Source of the DNA: CAIVAT01 sp037128705
GTDB lineage: Bacteria; Bacteroidota; Bacteroidia; Bacteroidales; FEN-979
NCBI GenBank assembly: GCA_037128705.1
Contig: JBAXVX010000018.1
Coordinates: 18,029 to 82,028, forward strand
Direction: 5' to 3'
Length of the DNA stretch: 64,000 nucleotides
The notes under the pieces are model-generated. The model was not told the origin of the DNA. It did not search any database and saw only the letters and a list, made by a program, of their open reading frames with translations. Position 1 is the stretch's first letter; each line of letters starts with the position of its first letter. Positions 1 to 7,557 of this stretch are shown piece by piece. The translations under genes and the position numbers were made by a program.

Positions 1-950
1 GCCACGATGCTGTTGGCGCCGCTCCCCCGCCCCACGTGGTAAAAACCACGCGACATCGAATAGCGGATGATATCCCAGGCAATGAGGAAATAGGAGGCAA
101 ATCCCATCTGGTCAATGATTTCCAGTTCATGACGGATCCGGCGCTTTGCCTCGGCATTCCCTTTTCCGTAACGGTACTGAAGCCCGTCCATGGCCAGTTT
201 CTCAAGCAGGATAAGGTCGTCGTACCGTTCCCCTGTAAAGGTTTTCCTGTTTTTCGAGGTCTTGAAATCGAAAGCAATGGAACATTCCTCCATGATCATT
301 TCCGTGTTGCGGATGATCTCCGGGAAATCGCGGCACAGGCTGCGCAGTTCGTCAACCGGGCGCATCATCTCATCGGGGGCGGCAATCATTTGGGGCTCGA
401 GCCGGCTCAGCAGCACATTGTGGTCAACAGCCCTGAAGTTACGGTGAAGCTCGTACTCCTTCGCATTCCGGAAGGTAACCGGCGCCATGAGTACCATCCT
501 GGGAAGAAGGTCGCGGTGGCGCGCGAGCATGAGCGGGTTGATCTCGGAGGGACGAAGGCCGATGAAATCGTGACGTGTGACGCGTAACGCGTGGCCTGAA
601 TATGGATATATCCAAAATACATGCTCGAAATCCGGAGGGCAGTCGGGAAGGGGTTGATTGTTCAAGTTGTGTTCACTCAGGAATTTGTTCAGTTCATGGA
701 AGCCTGCATTGTTCTTAGCCAGTCCGGTATACAGGAGGTGATCGTCGCGGCGGAATTCGATCCCGGCAATGGGCAGCATGCCCTTTTCCTTACACACCGA
801 AACAAATTCCATGGTCCCGGTTGAATTATTGATGTCGGTGAGGGCCATCGGCTGGCCCACACCATAGGCATGCACAGCCTCTTCAACGAGATTTTCCACG
901 GAGATGGTTCCATACCGGAGCGAGTAATATGAATGACAGTTTAAATGCAT
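1..950 (-). CDS. dnaE: DNA polymerase III alpha subunit, second (DnaE2-like) type, partial
   Basis: N-terminal 316 residues of a C-family replicative/translesion polymerase; the C-terminal catalytic part lies beyond the left edge. The reading frame starts at the ATG ending at 950 and stays open to base 1. The N-terminal PHP domain is recognisable, but its metal ligands are altered: the usual HxH near residue 4 reads N-C-H (LNCHSYYSL), and the usual TDH reads TDI (residues 38-40). The last visible residues (HVGRGSGANSIVA) match the motif that precedes the palm domain in DnaE. Degenerate PHP ligands are known in DnaE2/ImuC-type polymerases, so I infer a mutagenic or accessory alpha subunit. A 42-bp double palindrome lies 44 bp upstream and is shared with dinB and the repressor gene. 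A heptamer repeat lies in frame at 569-593. Confidence 0.88.
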   Translation of the reverse strand, partial: MHLNCHSYYSLRYGTISVENLVEEAVHAYGVGQPMALTDINNSTGTMEFVSVCKEKGMLPIAGIEFRRDDHLLYTGLAKNNAGFHELNKFLSEHNLNNQPLPDCPPDFEHVFWIYPYSGHALRVTRHDFIGLRPSEINPLMLARHRDLLPRMVLMAPVTFRNAKEYELHRNFRAVDHNVLLSRLEPQMIAAPDEMMRPVDELRSLCRDFPEIIRNTEMIMEECSIAFDFKTSKNRKTFTGERYDDLILLEKLAMDGLQYRYGKGNAEAKRRIRHELEIIDQMGFASYFLIAWDIIRYSMSRGFYHVGRGSGANSIV

Positions 951-993
951 GATGAACCGTAAAAGATTGATATATTTTGTGTTATATTTTTAT

Positions 994-1035
994 TGATTAT
1001 ATTTTGATCATTTTTCAGACTACAATATAATCATT
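994..1035. promoter_or_regulatory. Operator copy A (double palindrome) upstream of dnaE
   Basis: This 42-bp block matches 3267-3308 at 37 of 42 positions with no gaps. It holds two imperfect palindromes of the form TGATTA-N5-TAATCA, about 23 bp centre to centre: TGATTA-TATTT-TGATCA, then GACTA-CAATA-TAATC. It sits 44-86 bp before the dnaE start. I infer it binds the S24-family repressor encoded at 3336-4139. Confidence 0.7.
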
Positions 1036-1176
1036 TTCGGGCATTTTTCAAAAAAATTCCATTGAGTATCATTCAAATTATTCACCTTTGTAATCGAAAG
1101 TCATCCCATGCGCTATTGGCCGACAGTATTGCTCTGTTTCTCTGGCACGAAAACGTAACTATTAAATTTCCATCCC

Positions 1177-2067
1177 ATGAATGACGAACTGGTTCACCAA
1201 CTCAACACCAAGGCGAATGAGATATGCCGTGGAGATTATTCCCGCATCGATGAACTCTACCCGTATATTGTAACAGGACAAGCCGGGAACGCAATTGGGG
1301 AATTTACCGAAAACTTTGTATTGATGGCCACAAAACTCGAAGCCCGTGAATTTGACCTGAACAGGAAAATCGATGAATTGAAGGAGAAAAACCATGCCCT
1401 GGTTGAACTTGAGTGTCAGCGGACCGAAGGCTCCGTGGTTTTTTTCTCACTGCTTTCCATCATAAGCCTTTTCACTTTCGTGATTGAGATTCTGCGTGCC
1501 ATCAACCCCAATGAGGGATTTGTGAAATTCATCGTTTTCCGAGGGACCGACCTGCTTTTTATCCTCACAGCTGTTTTTTTTATTTTTTTCACCAGGCTGC
1601 CGCTCAGGAGGTTTGGGCTCACCCTTGACAACTGGAAAAAATCACTTGTTGAATCGATCGTGGTGACGGGAGTGCTGATCCTTGTCATGCTTGCGATCAA
1701 ATATTTCGCAATTAAAAATGGGTTGATGGACGGATCAAACGGATTGGTTAATTTCCGAATTCTTGACTGGACCTTTCTCGTCTATCTCGTTATTGCCACG
1801 CTCCAGGAATTTCTGGCCCGCGGGGTTTGCCTTACATCCATCGAACGGAACATCACCGGGAAATATGCCGCCCCGGCGGTCATCATCCTTTCGGCCCTGG
1901 TATTCGGCCTGCCTCACTTGACCTTTTCGGTTGGTTTTGCTGTATGGGGACTGGTTGGCGGAGTGATCTGGGGCATACTTTACATGCGCCACAGGACCAT
2001 CATCGGGGTCAGCATCAGTCATTACGTGATTGGGACCATGGCCTTCCTGTGCGGGTTTATCGGATGA
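1177..2067 (+). CDS. CPBP-family intramembrane glutamic protease with coiled-coil N-terminus
   Basis: A 296-residue membrane protein. Residues 1-85 are soluble, charged and probably helical/coiled-coil; about six to eight hydrophobic helices follow. CPBP (Abi, CAAX-like) motifs are visible: Q210-E211-xxx-R215 in place of the usual EExxxR, F243-xxx-H247 (FGLPHL), and H282 in the last motif. The family cleaves substrates inside the membrane. Some members process prenylated proteins or bacteriocins, and some act as immunity proteins; the substrate here is unknown. The gene lies between dnaE and dinB on the opposite strand. A TAnnTTTG-like box one base off consensus (near 1085-1092) precedes it. 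It may be an insertion into an originally continuous dinB-dnaE unit. Confidence 0.8.
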   Translation: MNDELVHQLNTKANEICRGDYSRIDELYPYIVTGQAGNAIGEFTENFVLMATKLEAREFDLNRKIDELKEKNHALVELECQRTEGSVVFFSLLSIISLFTFVIEILRAINPNEGFVKFIVFRGTDLLFILTAVFFIFFTRLPLRRFGLTLDNWKKSLVESIVVTGVLILVMLAIKYFAIKNGLMDGSNGLVNFRILDWTFLVYLVIATLQEFLARGVCLTSIERNITGKYAAPAVIILSALVFGLPHLTFSVGFAVWGLVGGVIWGILYMRHRTIIGVSISHYVIGTMAFLCGFIG

Positions 2068-2074
2068 TCCTGCC

Positions 2075-2114
2075 ATTTCGCTATTTCATCATTTCGCCAT
2101 TTCGTTATTTTTTA
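2075..2114. repeat. Octamer tandem repeat at dinB 3' end
   Basis: Four consecutive 8-bp units (ATTTCGCT, ATTTCATC, ATTTCGCC, ATTTCGTT) and a decayed fifth lie between the convergent CPBP and dinB genes. The repeat supplies the dinB stop codon and its last residues (NEMAK). Confidence 0.75.
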
Positions 2115-3255
2115 TCGCCACCCCTCTCCTGACAATTTTCTGCCCGTACTTCCTCCTGATCCGGTCGAGCGCCTGGTAAAGATTGACCATCTCAACGTTA
2201 TCATCGAACATATTGAGCTGCGGATTTCCCGAGATGAGGCTGCTGAAGCGCACGCCGATGAGGCGGATCAGCATGCGGCGCTGGTAGATGCGGCCAAAGA
2301 GCTCTTTGACCACAGGAATAAGCTGGTGGTCAAAGGCCGTGTAGGGCACCTGCTTCTGCAGTGTATGGGTGTCGAAGTTTGAATAGCGGATCTTCACCGT
2401 GATACAAGAGGTGAGCTTTTGCTTGTCGCGCATTTCAAAGGATATCTTCTCCACCATCTTCACCAGGATCTCTTTCATCCGGATGATGTCGATGCTGTCC
2501 TGGTCAAATGTGGTTTCGGTACTCACCGATTTGGCCTCATGGAAGGGGTATATCGGTGTGCTGTCGATGCCATTGGCCTTTTCCCAAATCACAATGCCGT
2601 TCTTGCCCATCACCCGTTCCATCATATCAACGGGAATGTGGCTCAGTGTATCGATCGTCACCACTCCCATTGACCGCAGCAACCGGTAACTCTTCTCCCC
2701 TATTCCCGGTATTTTGCGAATGGAAAGCGGGGAGAGAAACGGTTGTACTGCATCTCTTGCCACGTAAAGTTCTCCGTTTGGCTTGGCCTCGCCCGTGGCA
2801 ATCTTTGATACGGTCTTGTTCACCGACAGCCCGAAGGAAATCGGCAGCCCGGTGTTTTTGATGATGCTTCTCCGTAACTCATGAGCCCATTTCTGCACCC
2901 CGAAGAAGCGATCCATCCCGGTTACATCAAGGTAATGCTCATCGATGGAAGCCTTCTCGTATACCGGCGCCTTTTCTGCAATGATATCCGTAACGGTGTG
3001 CGAATACTTCGAATAGAGTTCCATGTCACCCCGCACAAGGATGGCATCGCCGCACAGTGCCCGCGCCATCTTCATCGGCATGGCCGAGTGAACTCCAAAT
3101 TTCCGTGCCTCATAGCTGCAACTGGCCACCACTCCCCGGTCGGAAGTGCCGCCAATGATCACCGGCTTCCCCACCAGTTCCGGACGGATCAGCCGCTCAA
3201 CCGAGACAAAGAAGGTATCGAGATCAAGGTGGACTATGTTTCTGGAAATAATCAC
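2089..3255 (-). CDS. dinB: DNA polymerase IV (Y-family, DinB)
   Basis: A 388-residue translesion polymerase of normal family length. The palm carries the metal ligands in DLDTFF (about residue 10) and SIDEHYLD (about residues 104-111). Helix-hairpin-helix (IRKIPGIGEKS) and little-finger domains follow. A clamp-binding peptide of the QxxLF type, QLNMF, is near residue 354. The start is GTG at 3255-3253, just before the conserved HLDLDTFF segment; no better upstream start exists because the operator lies there. The gene is divergent from the S24 repressor and shares the 3267-3308 operator with it. Its 3' end runs into an octamer repeat. DinB with a second DnaE suggests an inducible mutagenesis pathway. 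Confidence 0.93.
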   Translation of the reverse strand: MIISRNIVHLDLDTFFVSVERLIRPELVGKPVIIGGTSDRGVVASCSYEARKFGVHSAMPMKMARALCGDAILVRGDMELYSKYSHTVTDIIAEKAPVYEKASIDEHYLDVTGMDRFFGVQKWAHELRRSIIKNTGLPISFGLSVNKTVSKIATGEAKPNGELYVARDAVQPFLSPLSIRKIPGIGEKSYRLLRSMGVVTIDTLSHIPVDMMERVMGKNGIVIWEKANGIDSTPIYPFHEAKSVSTETTFDQDSIDIIRMKEILVKMVEKISFEMRDKQKLTSCITVKIRYSNFDTHTLQKQVPYTAFDHQLIPVVKELFGRIYQRRMLIRLIGVRFSSLISGNPQLNMFDDNVEMVNLYQALDRIRRKYGQKIVRRGVAIKNNEMAK

Positions 3256-3266
3256 AGGAATTATTT

Positions 3267-3308
3267 TGATTATTATTTAATCATTTTTAAGATTACAATA
3301 TAATCATT
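3267..3308. promoter_or_regulatory. Operator copy B (double palindrome) between dinB and repressor gene
   Basis: Two palindromes, TGATTA-TTATT-TAATCA (perfect arms) and GATTA-CAATA-TAATC (perfect arms), lie 23 bp apart and are nearly identical to 994-1035. The second directly abuts the TATATTTG promoter box (3308-3315) of the repressor gene. The first ends 12 bp before the dinB start. Binding there would repress both divergent genes. Confidence 0.75.
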
Positions 3309-3315
3309 ATATTTG
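3308..3315 (+). promoter_or_regulatory. Promoter -7 box of repressor gene
   Basis: TATATTTG is a perfect match to the Bacteroidota TAnnTTTG element, 20 bp before the ATG at 3336. It shares one base with operator copy B. Confidence 0.6.
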
Positions 3316-3335
3316 CAACATCAAAATATTTTATT

Positions 3336-4139
3336 ATGTTTTTCAGCAGCAACATTAAATTCATGCGTAAACGCCGCGGGCGCACGCAGGATGATGTGGC
3401 ATCCGCCATCAACATGAAACGGTCAACCCTTAGTGGATATGAGAACAATGTGGCTCACCCGGGCATGGAGGCATTGATACAGTTTTCCAATTATTTCAAT
3501 ATCGCCATTGATACCCTGATAAAGATTGACCTGTCAAAACTCCCGGAAAGCCAGTTAAGACAAATAGAACGGGGATATGACGTATACCTGAAGGGCAGCA
3601 ACCTCAGGGTTCTCGCAACTACGGTCAACAGGGATAATGAAGATAACATCGAGCTGGTTTCTGAAAAAGCAAAAGCGGGGTATACCGGTGGATTTGCCGA
3701 CCCTGAATACATCAGTATTTTGCCCACATTCCGGCTTCCTTTTTTATCACGGCAGAAGAAATACCGTACATTCCAGATAAGTGGCGATTCAATGTTCCCT
3801 ATTCCTCACGGGGCATGGGTTACCGGGGTTTTCATCCAGGACTGGACTTCACTTCGTGATAAGGATGCCTACATTATCCTTACCCTTGACGAAGGTATCG
3901 TTTTCAAAGTTGTTGAAAACAGAGTCAAATCCGAGGGAAAACTGGTGCTGCATTCGTTGAATCCGCTCTATGCTCCTTATGAAATCAGTACACGTGATAT
4001 TCGTGAGATATGGCAGTTTGTAAACTATATCAGTCCGAAAATTCCTGAAAACACAACCAGTGAGAATTATCATCTCACGGAAACTTTAAAAAAACTTCAG
4101 CAGGATGTTCAGGCAATCCAGACCAAACTGAATATCTGA
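3336..4139 (+). CDS. XRE/S24-family self-cleaving repressor (LexA-like)
   Basis: A 267-residue regulator. Residues 6-62 form an XRE-type helix-turn-helix (RRGRTQDDVASAINM... TLSGYEN). Residues 108-215 form an S24/LexA peptidase domain with a candidate Ala114-Gly115 cleavage site (KAKAGYTG), nucleophile Ser152 (GDSMFP) and general base Lys191 (VFKVVE). The A-to-S and S-to-K spacings (38 and 39) are close to those of LexA. A charged helical tail follows (about 235-267). It is therefore expected to cleave itself under a RecA-type signal. It is divergent from dinB across a double palindrome that is repeated before dnaE, so I infer that it represses itself, dinB and dnaE. It is not a canonical LexA, whose DNA-binding domain is a winged helix. 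Confidence 0.88.
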   Translation: MFFSSNIKFMRKRRGRTQDDVASAINMKRSTLSGYENNVAHPGMEALIQFSNYFNIAIDTLIKIDLSKLPESQLRQIERGYDVYLKGSNLRVLATTVNRDNEDNIELVSEKAKAGYTGGFADPEYISILPTFRLPFLSRQKKYRTFQISGDSMFPIPHGAWVTGVFIQDWTSLRDKDAYIILTLDEGIVFKVVENRVKSEGKLVLHSLNPLYAPYEISTRDIREIWQFVNYISPKIPENTTSENYHLTETLKKLQQDVQAIQTKLNI

Positions 4140-4162
4140 AGGCAAAAAGCGCCTTTTTTTTT
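4139..4162 (+). terminator. Intrinsic terminator after repressor gene
   Basis: Stem AAGGC/GCCTT with a 7-base loop, followed by a run of T to 4162. It begins at the last base of the stop codon. Confidence 0.7.
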
Positions 4163-4225
4163 CTTAATTGTTAGGTTTTAGCGGTATCAAAAAGAAGATT
4201 TAATCCAATTGGACTAATTTATATT

Positions 4226-4233
4226 TATATTTG
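4226..4233 (+). promoter_or_regulatory. Promoter -7 box of ugd
   Basis: TATATTTG fits TAnnTTTG and ends 29 bp before the ugd ATG. No clear upstream element was seen at the best spacing. Confidence 0.5.
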
Positions 4234-4262
4234 TTCCAGATATTAAACTAAAACTTCCACAT

Positions 4263-5588
4263 ATGAAAGTTGCAATCGTTGGATCCGGATACGTGGGGCT
4301 AGTAACCGGCACTTGCTTCGCTGAAGTTGGCATCGAGGTTACCTGCGTTGACATTGATCAGAAAAAAATTGAAAACTTAAAAATTGGGATTATCCCTATT
4401 TATGAACCGGGACTGGAGGAGATGGTCCACCGCAACATGAAAAAGGATCGTCTCAAATTCACAACGAGTATTTCCGAGGCATTGGAAGATTGCGAAGTTA
4501 TTTTCAGCGCGGTTGGGACCCCCCCTGATGATGACGGAAGCGCCGACCTTCAATATGTAATCAGCGTAGCAAGAGATTGCGGGAAACACATGAAGGATTA
4601 TTTGCTGATTGTGACAAAGAGCACTGTTCCGGTTGGTACGGCAGCCAAAGTACGTGCAGCAGTCCAGGAAGAGTTGGACAAACGAGGTGTCAATATCGAA
4701 TTCGACGTTGCCTCGAATCCTGAATTTCTAAAAGAGGGCGCAGCCATTGATGACTTCCTTAAACCCGACCGGATCGTGGTCGGATGCAATTCGCCCCGTG
4801 CCGAGGAACTGATGAAATCGCTCTATAAACCATTTACCTTAAATGGTCATCCGGTGATATTCATGGATATAACTTCAGCTGAGATGACGAAATATGCCGC
4901 TAACTCCATGCTGGCAACTAAAATCAGCTTTATGAACGATGTTGCCAATCTCTGCGAAATTGTCGGGGCCGATATCAATATGGTACGCCGGGGCATTGGA
5001 TCCGACTCCCGCATTGGCAGTAAGTTTATCTATCCGGGTGTCGGGTATGGCGGTTCCTGTTTTCCAAAGGATGTGAAGGCCCTGATCCATACGGCCGATG
5101 ATTTCAAATACAGCCTTCGTGTCCTGAAGGCGGTGGAGGCCGTAAACGATGATCAGAAATCGGTGTTGTTCAATAAAATGATGAAACACTATGGAGGTGA
5201 ACTTACTGGTAAAACAGTAGCAATCTGGGGGTTGTCATTTAAACCGCAGACCGACGATATGCGCGAAGCCCCATCCCTGGTCATCATTCAAAAACTTCTT
5301 GAATCTGGTGTAAAGATCAAAGCCTATGATCCTGTGGCCATGCATGAAGCCGAACGGATCCTCGGAGATACAATTTATTATGCTCCTGATCAGTATGATG
5401 CCCTGATTGATGCGGATTGCCTGATGCTTGTCACAGAATGGCCGGAATTCAAATTCCCGAATTTTAATGTTATCCGTAAACTATTGAAAGATCCTGTTGT
5501 GTTCGACGGAAGGAACATTTATGAAATACCGGAGATGAAGCGCAAAGGATTTGCTTATTATTGCATTGGCGTAGATACTTCAAATTAA
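4263..5588 (+). CDS. ugd: UDP-glucose 6-dehydrogenase
   Basis: A 441-residue enzyme that oxidises UDP-glucose to UDP-glucuronate with two NAD+. The Rossmann motif GSGYVGL is at residues 7-13, and the catalytic Cys266 is in GYGGSCFPKD. The three expected domains and the family's usual length are present. The product is the substrate of the next gene (UDP-glucuronate decarboxylase), so together they make UDP-xylose for surface glycans. A strong terminator separates the two genes, so they are probably separate transcripts or linked by read-through. Confidence 0.96.
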   Translation: MKVAIVGSGYVGLVTGTCFAEVGIEVTCVDIDQKKIENLKIGIIPIYEPGLEEMVHRNMKKDRLKFTTSISEALEDCEVIFSAVGTPPDDDGSADLQYVISVARDCGKHMKDYLLIVTKSTVPVGTAAKVRAAVQEELDKRGVNIEFDVASNPEFLKEGAAIDDFLKPDRIVVGCNSPRAEELMKSLYKPFTLNGHPVIFMDITSAEMTKYAANSMLATKISFMNDVANLCEIVGADINMVRRGIGSDSRIGSKFIYPGVGYGGSCFPKDVKALIHTADDFKYSLRVLKAVEAVNDDQKSVLFNKMMKHYGGELTGKTVAIWGLSFKPQTDDMREAPSLVIIQKLLESGVKIKAYDPVAMHEAERILGDTIYYAPDQYDALIDADCLMLVTEWPEFKFPNFNVIRKLLKDPVVFDGRNIYEIPEMKRKGFAYYCIGVDTSN

Positions 5589-5606
5589 ATTCGCACACTT
5601 CAATTT

Positions 5607-5646
5607 AAAAAACCTAACAGTTCGATCAAGTACCGTTAGGTTTTTT
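5607..5646 (+). terminator. Strong intrinsic terminator after ugd
   Basis: A perfect 12-bp inverted repeat (AAAAAACCTAAC / GTTAGGTTTTTT) encloses a 16-base loop. The A and T runs on both sides could make it work in either direction. Confidence 0.85.
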
Positions 5647-5671
5647 AATTATATAAATAAAATCGGGAAAC

Positions 5672-6610
5672 ATGATAAGAAATAAAGTTTTAGTTACAGG
5701 CGGGGCAGGATTCTTAGGATCGCACCTCTGTGAAAGATTGCTGAACGAAGGGAATGAAGTGGTTTGCCTCGACAATTATTTCACCGGGCAAAAACAAAAT
5801 GTCGTTCATCTTCTTAAAAATCCATTTTTCGAGCTGGTTCGTCATGATGTGACCCTTCCTTTCCATATTGAAGTGGACCAGATTTATAACCTGGCCTGTC
5901 CTGCCTCCCCCATTCATTACCAGTATAATCCGATCAAAACAGTGAAAACCTCGGTGATGGGGGCCATCAATATGCTCGGACTCGCCAAACGCATCAAGGC
6001 ACGGATCCTCCAGGCATCCACCAGCGAAGTTTACGGTGACCCGGAAGTTCATCCCCAGGTTGAATCTTACTGGGGGCATGTTAACCCGATTGGCATCCGT
6101 TCATGCTATGATGAAGGGAAACGGATTGCAGAAACGCTTTTTATCAATTATCATCAGCAAAACAATGTCCGAATTAAAATTATGCGGATTTTCAACACCT
6201 ATGGACCCCGGATGCATCCCAGTGATGGCCGGGTGGTCTCAAACTTCATCGTTCAGGCTCTCAAGGGTGAAAATATTACCATTTATGGTGATGGATCTCA
6301 ATCCAGGAGCTTCTGTTATGTAGATGACCTGCTTGAAGGCATGATCAGGCTGATGAATTCCAGGGAAGATTTTACCGGGCCGGTAAACATTGGGAATCCG
6401 AATGAATTTACAATGCTTGAACTGGCTGAAAAAGTCATAAAACTCACAGGCACAAAATCAAAAATCATTTACATGCCGCTTCCTTCCGACGATCCCACCC
6501 AGCGTCAGCCCAATATCTCCCTGGCGAAAAAGGAGTTGGGATGGGAACCAAAGGTTATGCTGGAGGAGGGATTGATAAAAACCATTGACTATTTCAGGTC
6601 CATCCTCTGA
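5672..6610 (+). CDS. uxs: UDP-glucuronate decarboxylase (UDP-xylose synthase)
   Basis: A 312-residue extended SDR enzyme that converts UDP-glucuronate to UDP-xylose. The NAD-binding motif GGAGFLG is at 10-16, the catalytic pair is Tyr146-xxx-Lys150 (SCYDEGK), and Ser117/Thr118 and Glu119 lie in QASTSEVYGDP. The segments PASPIHYQ and NTYGPRM are typical of UXS rather than UDP-glucose epimerase. It follows ugd and is followed closely by rfbD, consistent with a nucleotide-sugar group for capsule or O-antigen. Confidence 0.93.
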   Translation: MIRNKVLVTGGAGFLGSHLCERLLNEGNEVVCLDNYFTGQKQNVVHLLKNPFFELVRHDVTLPFHIEVDQIYNLACPASPIHYQYNPIKTVKTSVMGAINMLGLAKRIKARILQASTSEVYGDPEVHPQVESYWGHVNPIGIRSCYDEGKRIAETLFINYHQQNNVRIKIMRIFNTYGPRMHPSDGRVVSNFIVQALKGENITIYGDGSQSRSFCYVDDLLEGMIRLMNSREDFTGPVNIGNPNEFTMLELAEKVIKLTGTKSKIIYMPLPSDDPTQRQPNISLAKKELGWEPKVMLEEGLIKTIDYFRSIL

Positions 6611-6629
6611 TAGCTATAAAAAAAGAACC

Positions 6630-7499
6630 ATGAAAATTCTAGTTACCGGATCCAACGGCCAATTGGGCAGCGAAATCAGAATGTTGCAGCCAGCCTACCC
6701 ATCTTTTGAATTCCACTTTACCGATATTGCTGAATTGGATATTACCGATGAATTGGCCATCGATGCACTCTTTTCAGACTTTAAACCAGCCGTCGTGATC
6801 AATTGTGCTGCCTATACGGCTGTTGATAAAGCTGAGGAGGATGAAAAAACAGCATTTCTGATCAATTCGGAGGCCGTGGGAAACCTGGCAAGGGCAGCTT
6901 CAAAGCATGATGCACTCCTCGTTCATATTTCCACAGACTATGTGTTTGATGGACAAGGTTTCAGGCCATATCATGAAGAAGACCCGACCAACCCTGTATC
7001 CAGGTATGCCAAAAGCAAACACGCAGGAGAAAATCAGATCCACTCATATTCAAATAAAGCACTGATTATCAGAACGTCATGGCTATACTCGGAATTCGGT
7101 CATAATTTTATCAAGACCATCATGAAATATGGGAAAGAACGTGGCCAGCTGAATGTAGTCTTCGATCAGGTCGGCACTCCTACCTATGCAAATGATCTTG
7201 CCAAAGTCATCCTCGGCATTCTTGAAAAGAATCCTACATTTGGCGGCGTCGAAATATTTCATTATTCAAATGAGGGTGTCACCAGCTGGTACGATTTTGC
7301 AAAGGCCATCATCGAATTCAGTGGAATTCATTGCAGGATCAATCCGATTGAAACCAAAGACTACCCCTTGCCCGCGCCACGTCCATTCTACAGCGTTTTC
7401 AATAAATCGAAGATCAAGCAGCGGTTTCAGGTGGAAATCCCGTTCTGGCGCGACAGCCTGAAGGTGTGTATCGGGAGGATCAGGGGGAATGACGAGTGA
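6630..7499 (+). CDS. rfbD: dTDP-4-dehydrorhamnose reductase
   Basis: A 289-residue SDR-type enzyme for the last step of dTDP-L-rhamnose synthesis. The N-terminus MKILVTGSNGQLG is the family signature, so ATG 6630 is preferred over an upstream in-frame start at 6585 that overlaps uxs. The catalytic YAKSK motif is near residue 130, and HISTDYVFDG is typical. RfbA, RfbB and RfbC are not in this window and must be encoded elsewhere. The last codons (GNDE, stop) are formed by a 7-bp tandem repeat. Confidence 0.93.
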   Translation: MKILVTGSNGQLGSEIRMLQPAYPSFEFHFTDIAELDITDELAIDALFSDFKPAVVINCAAYTAVDKAEEDEKTAFLINSEAVGNLARAASKHDALLVHISTDYVFDGQGFRPYHEEDPTNPVSRYAKSKHAGENQIHSYSNKALIIRTSWLYSEFGHNFIKTIMKYGKERGQLNVVFDQVGTPTYANDLAKVILGILEKNPTFGGVEIFHYSNEGVTSWYDFAKAIIEFSGIHCRINPIETKDYPLPAPRPFYSVFNKSKIKQRFQVEIPFWRDSLKVCIGRIRGNDE

Positions 7500-7510
7500 C
7501 GAGTAAAAAG
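7490..7510. repeat. Heptamer tandem repeat at rfbD stop
   Basis: TGACGAG occurs twice in tandem, followed by a decayed TAAAAAG unit. The first copy contains the rfbD stop codon. The same heptamer family appears at 569-593 and, on the other strand, at 32033-32060. Confidence 0.65.
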
Positions 7511-7557
7511 AGGAAAAATACATTGGAAAGCACGAATGAAAACCAGATAGTTTACCT

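Noticed and set aside
569..593. CRISPR or phage attachment site at the heptamer repeats
   Set aside because: Units are 7-8 bp in direct tandem with no spacers, no cas genes and no integrase.
2881..3303. Long plus-strand open frame opposite dinB
   Set aside because: It is antisense to the conserved catalytic part of dinB and shows no protein-like pattern.
6585..6629. Upstream start for rfbD overlapping uxs
   Set aside because: The family N-terminus MKILVTG begins at 6630, and the extra residues overlap the uxs end without similarity.
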